From an uncultured Collinsella sp. (GTDB lineage: Bacteria; Actinomycetota; Coriobacteriia; Coriobacteriales; Coriobacteriaceae): a DNA stretch of 44,960 nt. The notes beneath the pieces were generated by a model. It did not search any database. It was not told the origin of the DNA and saw only the letters and a program-made list of their open reading frames with translations. The DNA lies in the NCBI GenBank assembly GCA_902494715.1, contig CABUUJ010000009.1, positions 1 through 44,960 of the forward strand, written 5' to 3'. Positions 17,274 to 24,465 of this stretch are shown here, piece by piece (within the stretch, counting starts at the first letter, position 1; every line of letters starts with the position of its first letter). A program made the position numbers and the translations under genes.

Positions 17274-18248
17274 ATGAACGGTTCGCATCTCGTTAAGATT
17301 TCCCGCCGCAGGGGAACTAAGTACACATTTACCATCAAGCGGAACATCACTATTGTGCGTGGCGATAGTGGCACGGGTAAGACGACACTGTTTGACATGG
17401 TCGCAGACTACATGCGAACGGGCGAGCAGTCGGGCGTTTCCTTGCAATGCGATTGTCCCTGTGTCGCCCTGACCGATTATGATTGGCGAAACCAGCTTTC
17501 GTCCGTTCATGACTCGATTGTATTTGTCGATGAGGGCTTAAAAGAGATCCATTCTGATGAGTTTGCCCATCATGTGCTGTATTCCTCGAATTATTTCGTG
17601 CTGATCTCAAGGGCTGATTTCCCCAATCTTCCGTATAGCGTGGATGAGATTTACAAGATTAAGACGAGCGGAAAATACCATTCTTTCGTCCCTGTTTATC
17701 AAGATCGCGGGAATCATCGTTATGCTATTTCCCGGTCGGCGCCAAAACAGGACTTTTCTATCCTTCTATGCGAGGACAGTAAGTCTGGTTTCCAGTTTTT
17801 TGAACGGCATTTCGCTGACAGTGAGCTTACCTGTACTTCGGCCATGACGAACAGCGCGATTTTGGGCTGGTTGGATCAGCATCTCGACGATCGCGTGTTT
17901 GTTGTCGCGGACGGGGCGGCATTTGGGTGCTATGCGGACCGCGTCCTTAAGCTGCAAGACATTCACCGCGATACTGTTACGGTTTGTCTTCCCGAATCAT
18001 TCGAGTGGCTTCTACTGAGCTCCGGCGTAATTTCAGAGCTAGATGTTAAGACGGTTTTGGAAACCCCAGAAGCCTTTGTAAACAGTGAGAAGTTTAAAAG
18101 CTGGGAGGATTTCTTCTATAAGTACTTACGTGAAATAACTGGGGATTCGGTTTTTCACTACGACAAAGACTGCATTTCGGAGGCGTTTTGTACAGGAGGT
18201 AATTCTGCGAAGGTTATGGCTCTTATCGCATGCCGAAATGTCCGATAG
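17274..18248 (+). CDS. P-loop ATPase-like protein of unknown function, cassette partner
   Basis: A 324-residue soluble protein. NITIVRGDSGTGKTTL (Walker A at residues 30-38) is followed by SIVFVDEG (Walker B at 81-88, with a catalytic-type glutamate) and FVLISRAD (108-115), so the first 130 residues look like a compact ATP-binding domain lacking an ABC signature. The second half has alternating strands: ILLCEDSKSGFQFF (163-176) and VFVVADGAAFG (208-218). The acidic pair is faintly TOPRIM-like, but the second motif has one aspartate where DxD is expected, so a nuclease role is not supported. It follows the DUF4869-like gene by nine bases. Composition differs from both flanking rfb genes. I do not recognise a characterised homologue. 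Confidence 0.7.
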   Translation: MNGSHLVKISRRRGTKYTFTIKRNITIVRGDSGTGKTTLFDMVADYMRTGEQSGVSLQCDCPCVALTDYDWRNQLSSVHDSIVFVDEGLKEIHSDEFAHHVLYSSNYFVLISRADFPNLPYSVDEIYKIKTSGKYHSFVPVYQDRGNHRYAISRSAPKQDFSILLCEDSKSGFQFFERHFADSELTCTSAMTNSAILGWLDQHLDDRVFVVADGAAFGCYADRVLKLQDIHRDTVTVCLPESFEWLLLSSGVISELDVKTVLETPEAFVNSEKFKSWEDFFYKYLREITGDSVFHYDKDCISEAFCTGGNSAKVMALIACRNVR

Positions 18249-18323
18249 TTTTGTTGAATAGCGTCGCGGCGTCACTTCCTGCGGCATACTAAAGAAGCTG
18301 TACATGCTTCAGATTGGATTTTC

Positions 18324-19343
18324 ATGTCTGAGATTTTCGAACCCAAGAATATCATCGTCACTGGCGGCTGCGGCTTCATCGGCAGCAACTTCGTGCACTA
18401 CGTGGTCAACAACCACCCCGAGGTGCACGTCACCGTCCTGGACAAGCTGACCTACGCCGGCAACCCCGAGAACATCGCGGGGCTGCCCGAGGATAGGGTC
18501 GAGCTCGTCGTGGGCGACATCTGCGACGCCGAGCTGCTGGACAGGCTGGTCCCCGGCCACGACGCCATCGTGCACTACGCCGCCGAGAGCCACAACGACA
18601 ACTCCATCGCCGACCCGGAGCCGTTCCTGCGCACGAACGTGGAGGGCACCTTCCGCCTGCTGGAGGCCGTGAGGAAATACGGCATCCGCTACCACCACGT
18701 CTCCACCGACGAGGTCTACGGCGACCTGGCGCTCGACGACCCGGCCAAGTTCACCGAGGAGACGCCGTACCACCCGTCCTCGCCGTACTCGAGCACCAAG
18801 GCGAGCTCCGACATGCTCGTGCGCGCCTGGACCCGCACCTACGGGCTTCGCACCACGATCTCCAACTGCTCCAACAACTACGGCCCCTACCAGCACGTGG
18901 AGAAGTTCATCCCCAGGCAGATCACGAACATCGTCGACGGCGTGCGCCCCAAGCTCTACGGGAAGGGCGAGAACGTCCGCGACTGGATCCACACCGAGGA
19001 CCACTCCAGCGCCGTCTGGGACATCCTCACGAAGGGGCGCATGGGGGAGACCTACCTCATCGGAGCCGACGGCGAGAGGAACAACATCACCGTCCTGCGC
19101 ATGATCCTCGAGGCGATGGGAAAGGACCCCGAGGACTTCGACTGGGTCGCCGACCGCCCCGGCCACGACCGCAGCTACGCCATCGACAGCACGAAGCTCC
19201 AGCGCGAGCTGGGCTGGAGGCCGGCCCACACCGACTTCGCCGAGGGTCTGAGGGCCACCATCGACTGGTACGTCGCCAATGAGTCCTGGTGGCGCCCGGC
19301 CAAGGAGGCCACCGAGGCCCGCTACCGCGCACAGGGCCAGTAA
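18324..19343 (+). CDS. rfbB: dTDP-glucose 4,6-dehydratase
   Basis: It converts dTDP-glucose to dTDP-4-keto-6-deoxyglucose. The extended short-chain dehydrogenase fold is shown by VTGGCGFIGSN (12-22) for NAD, the dehydratase triad STDE at 127-130 and the YSSTK catalytic pair (Tyr155, Lys159). The 339-residue length is normal. No strong ribosome site precedes ATG 18324. Codon use is extremely GC-rich like rfbA and the fused rfbC-rfbD gene, and unlike the cassette upstream, implying that the three rfb genes share one origin and were once adjacent. Confidence 0.96.
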   Translation: MSEIFEPKNIIVTGGCGFIGSNFVHYVVNNHPEVHVTVLDKLTYAGNPENIAGLPEDRVELVVGDICDAELLDRLVPGHDAIVHYAAESHNDNSIADPEPFLRTNVEGTFRLLEAVRKYGIRYHHVSTDEVYGDLALDDPAKFTEETPYHPSSPYSSTKASSDMLVRAWTRTYGLRTTISNCSNNYGPYQHVEKFIPRQITNIVDGVRPKLYGKGENVRDWIHTEDHSSAVWDILTKGRMGETYLIGADGERNNITVLRMILEAMGKDPEDFDWVADRPGHDRSYAIDSTKLQRELGWRPAHTDFAEGLRATIDWYVANESWWRPAKEATEARYRAQGQ

Positions 19344-19414
19344 GACCGCATCCCGGCGAACCGCACCGCGGGCGCCCCCGGTTACCCAACCTCTTCGATA
19401 GGAGCTTTTCCCAC

Positions 19415-20869
19415 ATGGCAGACATCGCATTCGAGAAGGACCTCTCCGTCGCCGAGACCGGCATCGGGGGCCTCAAGGTCGTCGACCTCGCCGTCCACGG
19501 CGACTCGCGCGGCTGGTTCAAGGAGAACTGGCAGCGCGCCAAGATGACCGCCCTGGGCATCCCGGACCTCCGCGTCGTCCAGAACAACATCTCCTACAAC
19601 GACAGCCGCGGCGTCACCCGCGGCATCCACGCCGAGCCCTGGGACAAGTTCATCTCGGTGGCCCGCGGCAGCGTATTCGGCGCCTGGGTGGACCTGCGCG
19701 AGGGCAGCGCCACCTACGGGAAGGTGTTCACCTGCACCCTGGACCCGTCCAGGGCCATCTACGTCCCGCGCGGCGTGGGCAACTCCTTCCAGGCCCTGGA
19801 GGACGGCACCGCCTACACCTACCTGGTGGACGCCCACTGGTCGCTGGAGCTCAAGAGGACCTACACCTTCGTGAACCTCGCCGACCCCGAGCTCGCCATC
19901 GAGTGGCCGATCCCGCTCGATGAGGCCACTGTATCCGAGGCGGACCTGAACCACCCGATGCTCAGGGACGTCGTCCCAATGGCGCCCAAGAGGACGCTCG
20001 TCACCGGCTGCAACGGCCAGCTGGGCCGCGCGGTGCGCGCGCTGGCGGAGGAGCGCGGCGTCGCCAAGGACTTCGACTTCTGCGACATCGACACCTTCGA
20101 CATGTCCGACCCGGCGGCCTACTCCAAGTACGACTGGTCGCTCTACGGCACCGTGATCAACTGCGGCGCCTACACCGCCGTGGATAAAGCCGAGACCCCC
20201 GAGGGCCGCGCGGCCGCCTGGAAGGCCAACGCGACCGGCCCCGCCCTGCTCGCGCGCACCTGCGCCGAGCACGGGATCGCGCTCGTCCACGTGTCCTCCG
20301 ACTACGTCTTCGACGGCACCGCCGAGGTGCACGACGAGGAGGAGCCCCTCAGCCCGCTGTCAGTCTACGGCCAGACCAAGGCCGCCGGCGACATCGCCGT
20401 GGCCGGGTGCCCGCGCCACTACATCATGCGCAGCTCCTGGGTCATCGGCGAGGGGCACAACTTCGTCAAGACCATGAGGGCGCTCTCCGACCGCGTCGCC
20501 GACCCGGAGGACAAGTTGGAGCAGGTCACCGTCGTGGACGACCAGCTGGGACGCCTGACCTTCACGCGCGACATGGCGCAGGCAATCTTCCACGTGCTGG
20601 GGAGCCGCGCCCCCTACGGCACCTACGACTGCACCGGTTCCGGCGCCGTCAAGTCCTGGGCCGACATCGCCCGCGCCGTCTTCGAGGCCGCCAACGGCAA
20701 CGGCGACAGGGTCGTGCCGGTATCGACCGCCGACTACTACGCCGGCGCCGAGGGCCCCGTGGCCCCGCGCCCGGTCCACTCCGCGCTCGACCTTTCCAGG
20801 CTCGAGTCGGTCGGGTTCCACATGCCCGACTGGGAGGAAGAGCTTGGGGAGTACCTCAAGACGCTCTAG
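19415..20869 (+). CDS. rfbC-rfbD: Fused dTDP-4-dehydrorhamnose 3,5-epimerase and reductase (RmlC-RmlD)
   Basis: One 484-residue chain carries the last two steps to dTDP-L-rhamnose. Residues 1-185 are a cupin-type epimerase, with RGIH (catalytic His72) and a YVPRGVGNSFQAL strand. From residue 193 on is a reductase with TLVTGCNGQLGR for NADPH, VSSDYVFDG, and a YGQTK Tyr318/Lys322 pair. The start at 19415 is set by ATAGGAGC about ten bases upstream; the open frame continues back to 19289 inside rfbB but is not coding-like there. A fused RmlC-RmlD keeps the two activities in fixed ratio. A strong terminator follows. Confidence 0.94.
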   Translation: MADIAFEKDLSVAETGIGGLKVVDLAVHGDSRGWFKENWQRAKMTALGIPDLRVVQNNISYNDSRGVTRGIHAEPWDKFISVARGSVFGAWVDLREGSATYGKVFTCTLDPSRAIYVPRGVGNSFQALEDGTAYTYLVDAHWSLELKRTYTFVNLADPELAIEWPIPLDEATVSEADLNHPMLRDVVPMAPKRTLVTGCNGQLGRAVRALAEERGVAKDFDFCDIDTFDMSDPAAYSKYDWSLYGTVINCGAYTAVDKAETPEGRAAAWKANATGPALLARTCAEHGIALVHVSSDYVFDGTAEVHDEEEPLSPLSVYGQTKAAGDIAVAGCPRHYIMRSSWVIGEGHNFVKTMRALSDRVADPEDKLEQVTVVDDQLGRLTFTRDMAQAIFHVLGSRAPYGTYDCTGSGAVKSWADIARAVFEAANGNGDRVVPVSTADYYAGAEGPVAPRPVHSALDLSRLESVGFHMPDWEEELGEYLKTL

Positions 20870-20891
20870 CCGCTATCAACTTTTCGAGAGT

Positions 20892-20921
20892 AAAAGCCGC
20901 CGTTCTTTAACGGCGGCTTTT
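20892..20921. terminator. Bidirectional terminator between rfbC-rfbD and the convergent GT2 gene
   Basis: AAAAGCCGCCGTT (20892-20904) pairs perfectly with AACGGCGGCTTTT (20909-20921) around CTTT. A-runs and T-runs on the two flanks let it act on both strands. Confidence 0.9.
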
Positions 20922-20974
20922 CTTGTTGATGGCTATCTGCGCAGTGGTGCCAATAGTATTTTGCGGAAGATCTT

Positions 20975-21943
20975 TCACTCGCTTGGCGTGGTGGCGGACC
21001 TGCCGGGCTGGTCATCGTAGGCGTATTTGCTGTACACGTTGACCTCCCACTGCTTTTTTTCGACCTTTGCCACGGAATCGAGGATGAAGCCGGTCGCAAG
21101 GCTCAGACCGCACAGGAACATAAACGACGCGGCGAGCATGGCGGTGGGGAAGCGCGGAACGAGGCCGGTCTGGAAATACTCGACAACGATGGGCGTGCCC
21201 AAGGCGAGGCCGATCACCGCAAACAGAAGCGCGACGAGGCTGAAGAACTTCAGAGGGCGGTAGTCCTTGAACAGCGTGCCAATCATCGCAACGACTTTAA
21301 TGCCGTCGCTTACGGTATTGAGCTTGGACTCGGAACCTTCCGGACGGTCGCGGTACTCGATGGGCACATCCTTGATGCGCCAGCGGTGGTCGACGGCGTG
21401 GATCGAGAGCTCGGTTTCGATCTGGAAGCCCTCGGAAAGCACAGGGAAGGTTTTAACGAACGGGCGGCTCATGGCACGGTAGCCGGTCATGACATCATCG
21501 AAGCTGTAGCCATAGATCCACTTGATCATGGCACGGACCAGATTGTTGCCAAAGCCGTGGAAGGCACGCTTGTTCTCCTCGGCGTAGGTGCCGTTGGAAA
21601 GGCGATCGCCTACGGTCATGTCGGCCGTGCCGTTAAGGATGGGCTCGCAGAGGGCCTTGGCCGCCTCGGCGGGGTAGGTGTCGTCTCCGTCGACCATCAG
21701 GTAGCAATCGGCGTCGATATCGCGAAACATCTGGCGGCACACGTTGCCCTTTCCCTGACGGGGCTCAAAGCGGACTGTGGCGCCGTGCTCGGTGGCAATG
21801 CGTGAGGTATCGTCCGACGAGTTGTTGTCATAGACATAGACCGTCGCCTGCGGAAGCTCGCGGTGAAAGTCATCGATGACTTTGCCGATCGTGAGCGCTT
21901 CGTTGTAGCAAGGGATGATGACGGCGATGGATTCAGAATTCAC
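20975..21943 (-). CDS. Membrane-anchored glycosyltransferase family 2 (DPM-like)
   Basis: The catalytic part begins IAVIIPCYNEALTIGKVI, with VYDNNSSDDT and VDGDDTYP (the DxD site) and DVMTGYRAMSR in the order of polyprenyl-phosphate sugar synthases. Two hydrophobic segments near residues 230-255 and 268-292 anchor the C-terminus, so the 322-residue protein belongs to the long membrane form. GTG 21943 is preceded by AAGGAGC. It probably charges a lipid carrier used for the surface glycan. It converges with rfbC-rfbD and diverges from the ABC exporter genes. Confidence 0.85.
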   Translation of the reverse strand: MNSESIAVIIPCYNEALTIGKVIDDFHRELPQATVYVYDNNSSDDTSRIATEHGATVRFEPRQGKGNVCRQMFRDIDADCYLMVDGDDTYPAEAAKALCEPILNGTADMTVGDRLSNGTYAEENKRAFHGFGNNLVRAMIKWIYGYSFDDVMTGYRAMSRPFVKTFPVLSEGFQIETELSIHAVDHRWRIKDVPIEYRDRPEGSESKLNTVSDGIKVVAMIGTLFKDYRPLKFFSLVALLFAVIGLALGTPIVVEYFQTGLVPRFPTAMLAASFMFLCGLSLATGFILDSVAKVEKKQWEVNVYSKYAYDDQPGRSATTPSE

Positions 21944-22103
21944 TTAATGCTCCTTATACATTCAATCCTAGAAAGTATAGCCGTTTGGGCCTGGCATCCT
22001 AAGATGTGGGTTAGTTCTCCAGTTTTGTTGCGCGAATCGTTTGCATGGCCGTCGGGTCTATACTGTTCGTTTGTCAACGATTACGAGTAAAGGAGTTGCA
22101 TCC

Positions 22104-22949
22104 GTGTCGGATCAGACAAAGCAACAAGAAACTCGCAGTCTGCCTGCGACGTTTGCTAAGAACGAATTTGAGAAGGACGCGTTTATCCTTCGTCAGCTGG
22201 TTACCAAGGATTTTAAGATCAAGTATCGCCGTAGCGTTCTGGGCGTCGCATGGTCGGTGCTCAACCCGCTGCTGATGATGATCGTCATGGCCATCGTGTT
22301 CTCGACGATTTTTGGCCAGGGCCGCAATGGCTCAATGACGCCCGAGATGTACCCGCTGTACTTGATCGTGGGTAACATTACCTTTGCCGTCATGTCTGAG
22401 TCTACTAACCAGGCCCTGACGTCGATCGTGGGCGCTGCCCCTCTGCTCAAGAAGGTTAAGGTGCACCGCTGGGTTTTCCCGGTGCAGAAGGTGCTCTTCT
22501 CGCTGGTCAACTTTGCCTTCTCGCTGGTCGCCGTCGCCATCGTCATGCTGTGGTTCCGCGTTATGCCTTCTTGGCACCTTATTCTGCTGCCGGTTTGCCT
22601 GCTGCTGCTTATGTGCTTCTGCATGGGCCTGGGCATGATGCTCTCTGCCCTTACGGTCTTCTTCCGCGACGTTATGCATCTGTGGAGCGTCGTCATTACG
22701 GCGTGGACTTACATTACGCCCATCTTCTGGACGACTGACTATATTGCGCAAATGCCGCATCTCGTGCGTATCTTGATGTATGCGAACCCCATGTTCAACT
22801 ACCTGCAGTTTATGCGCGATATCTTCCTGTTCCAGACTACGCCCTCGCTTATGACGTTTGGTATGTGCGTTGCCTGGGCGGTTCTTGCGCTTATTATTGG
22901 CTATACCGTGTTCCATAAGTCCGAGCGCAAGTTCATCCTCTACATCTAA
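22104..22949 (+). CDS. wzm: ABC-2 type polysaccharide/teichoic acid export permease
   Basis: Six hydrophobic segments follow a cytosolic N-terminus containing the LVTKDFKIKYRRSVLG motif, which is characteristic of Wzm/TagG permeases. AAAGGAG eight bases upstream selects GTG 22104; the frame extends to TTG 22041 but without a ribosome site. With the ATPase ten bases downstream it forms the exporter that moves a finished lipid-linked polymer across the membrane. TATACT at 22059-22064 may be its -10, although no good -35 is seen. Confidence 0.92.
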   Translation: MSDQTKQQETRSLPATFAKNEFEKDAFILRQLVTKDFKIKYRRSVLGVAWSVLNPLLMMIVMAIVFSTIFGQGRNGSMTPEMYPLYLIVGNITFAVMSESTNQALTSIVGAAPLLKKVKVHRWVFPVQKVLFSLVNFAFSLVAVAIVMLWFRVMPSWHLILLPVCLLLLMCFCMGLGMMLSALTVFFRDVMHLWSVVITAWTYITPIFWTTDYIAQMPHLVRILMYANPMFNYLQFMRDIFLFQTTPSLMTFGMCVAWAVLALIIGYTVFHKSERKFILYI

Positions 22950-22960
22950 GGAGTGCTGTG

Positions 22961-23728
22961 ATGACTGAATCTGTTGTTGATTACAGCGAGCAGCCTCTGG
23001 CTGTCGAGGTCGACGACGTCACCATGATCTTTAACATGGCGTCCGAGTCGCTGACCAACCTCAAGGAGTACTTCATTAAGCTTGCCAAGCATGAGTTGTT
23101 CTTTGAGGAGTTTAGGGCGCTTAAGCATATCTCGTTTGATATTCATCGTGGCGAGGTCGTGGGTCTGGTCGGCACCAATGGCTCCGGCAAGTCTACGATG
23201 CTCAAGATTATCGCTGGCGTGCTTGAGCCAAGCGAGGGCAGCGTTAAGGTGCACGGTAACATCGCGCCGCTGATTGAGCTTGGTGCTGGTTTTGACCCCG
23301 AGCTGACCGCCCGCGAGAACATCTATCTGAACGGCGCCCTGCTCGGCTATACCAAGGAGTTCATCGATGCCAACTTTGACGGCATTATCGAATTCGCTGA
23401 GCTGCAGAACTTTGTCGATATGCCGCTTAAGAACTTCTCCTCGGGCATGGTGGCGCGTATCGCCTTTGCAATCGCGACGATTACCGAGCCCGATATTCTG
23501 ATCGTTGACGAGACGTTGTCCGTCGGTGATGTGTTCTTCCAGCAGAAGTGCGAGGACCGTATCCAGCACTTTATCCAGAGCGGCGACGTGACGGTTCTGT
23601 TCGTTTCGCACTCTATGGAGCAGGTTGAGCGCATCTGCCAGCGTGCCGTTTGGATTGAGAAGGGTGACCTTCGCATGGACGGCCCGGTTGATGAGGTCTG
23701 CAAGGCGTATCGCGAGCAGTTCAACTAG
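22961..23728 (+). CDS. wzt: ABC transporter ATP-binding subunit, polysaccharide/teichoic acid export
   Basis: The nucleotide-binding domain has GTNGSGKST (Walker A), a Q-loop near GAGFDPELTARENIYLNG, the signature NFSSGM and ILIVDETLSVGD (Walker B). The YFIKLAKHELFFEEFRALK insert before the fold is typical of Wzt/TagH proteins. At about 255 residues it ends soon after the ATPase domain and lacks the C-terminal glycan-binding extension of long Wzt proteins, so export may not depend on recognition of a chain-end cap. ATG 22961 follows AAGGAG at good spacing; GTG 22958 is the alternative. Confidence 0.93.
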   Translation: MTESVVDYSEQPLAVEVDDVTMIFNMASESLTNLKEYFIKLAKHELFFEEFRALKHISFDIHRGEVVGLVGTNGSGKSTMLKIIAGVLEPSEGSVKVHGNIAPLIELGAGFDPELTARENIYLNGALLGYTKEFIDANFDGIIEFAELQNFVDMPLKNFSSGMVARIAFAIATITEPDILIVDETLSVGDVFFQQKCEDRIQHFIQSGDVTVLFVSHSMEQVERICQRAVWIEKGDLRMDGPVDEVCKAYREQFN

Positions 23729-23782
23729 GTTATAATTACTTGCGCCTGACAGGCTTGCGCTTGCTTGGGCGTGCGGCTATTT

Positions 23783-23859
23783 GCTCCATTAGCTCAGTTG
23801 GATAGAGCAGGGGACTTCTAATCCCAAGGTCGACGGTTCGAATCCGCCATGGAGCACCA
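23783..23859 (+). tRNA. tRNA-Arg (anticodon TCT)
   Basis: A full cloverleaf can be drawn: acceptor GCTCCAT/ATGGAGC, D-arm GCTC/GAGC, anticodon stem GGGGA/TCCC(A) with loop CTTCTAA giving anticodon TCT, T-arm around TTCGAAT, and an encoded ACCA end. A TATAAT at 23731-23736 could be its -10, but the -35 is poor. A terminator follows. Confidence 0.95.
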
Positions 23860-23869
23860 TCGTTTATTA

Positions 23870-23901
23870 AGCCCAGACCGCTTGGTGGTCTGGGCTTTTT
23901 T
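23870..23901 (+). terminator. Rho-independent terminator after tRNA-Arg(TCT)
   Basis: AGCCCAGACC (23870-23879) pairs with GGTCTGGGCT (23887-23896) around a seven-base loop and is followed by a T-run. Confidence 0.9.
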
Positions 23902-23963
23902 CATCTTGTGTGCTGCTGGAGCCGAGCGCGAGCAAGCCGCTGCTGTTTGTTGGGGTTGGCATT

Positions 23964-24401
23964 TTACTTTTCGAGATACTCCCTCAGCAGCTCCAGCGCG
24001 TGGGCGTAGCCCTGTAGGCCCTCGCCGGTGATGGTGGCGAAGCAGGCTAGGCGTGCATAGCTCACCTGGCGGAAGTCCTCGCGGGTCTCGACAGCGCTGA
24101 TGTGGACCTCCACAGCCGGGATTGCGACGGCTTTGAGCGCGTCCAGGATGGCCACGCTCGTATGCGTGTAGGCGGCCGGGTTGATGACGATGCCGTCGAC
24201 CTTGCCGTAGGCCTCCTGAATCTTGTCGACGATGTTGCCCTCGTGGTTGGACTGGAAGACCTCGACCTCGTCGAAGCCCTGTGCAGTGCCCGCTTCCTGG
24301 CAGATCTGCACTAAGCGGTCGTAGTTGTCGCTGCCATAGATGCCTGGCTCGCGAATGCCGAGCATGTTGAGGTTGGGGCCGTTAATGACGAGTGCTTTCA
24401 T
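23964..24401 (-). CDS. aroQ: 3-dehydroquinate dehydratase, type II
   Basis: It removes water from 3-dehydroquinate in the shikimate pathway. The protein of 145 residues has all type II motifs: GPNLNMLGIREPGIYG at the start (catalytic Tyr, lid Arg), QSNHEG, INPAAYTHTSVAI and EVHISA. ATG 24401 is chosen because GGAAGC precedes it and the family begins there; the open frame extends to 24500 through the REP-like hairpin, which is not coding. It is the last gene of the minus-strand aro series, separated from aroEK by a long hairpin that may reduce its expression. Confidence 0.94.
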   Translation of the reverse strand: MKALVINGPNLNMLGIREPGIYGSDNYDRLVQICQEAGTAQGFDEVEVFQSNHEGNIVDKIQEAYGKVDGIVINPAAYTHTSVAILDALKAVAIPAVEVHISAVETREDFRQVSYARLACFATITGEGLQGYAHALELLREYLEK

Positions 24402-24422
24402 GGTTGCTTCCTTTGCGGTTGA

Positions 24423-24463
24423 AAAACCACCACAAAGGTGCCTGTCCCCTTTGTGGTGGTTTT
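24423..24463. repeat. REP-like palindromic element between aroEK and aroQ
   Basis: A 16-bp perfect stem, AAAACCACCACAAAGG (24423-24438) with CCTTTGTGGTGGTTTT (24448-24463), encloses TGCCTGTCC. The sequence AAAGGTGCCTGTCCCCTTT resembles the dispersed REP palindromes I associate with RAYT transposases in several bacteria. T-runs at both ends could also make it a terminator. Only one copy is in this window. Confidence 0.55.
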
Positions 24464-24465
24464 GG

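Noticed and set aside
17274..18248. P-loop protein as an ABC transporter ATPase or OLD nuclease
   Set aside because: There is no ABC signature motif and no transporter partner, and the TOPRIM-like DxD is incomplete. Only an ATP-binding assignment is supported.
18309..19430. 373-codon minus-strand frame over rfbB
   Set aside because: Antisense to an intact, well-conserved dehydratase; composition is that of a shadow frame.
22028..22064. Full promoter for the ABC exporter genes
   Set aside because: TATACT at 22059 is acceptable, but TTGCAT and TTGCGC upstream are 12 and 25 bases away, so no correctly spaced -35 was found.
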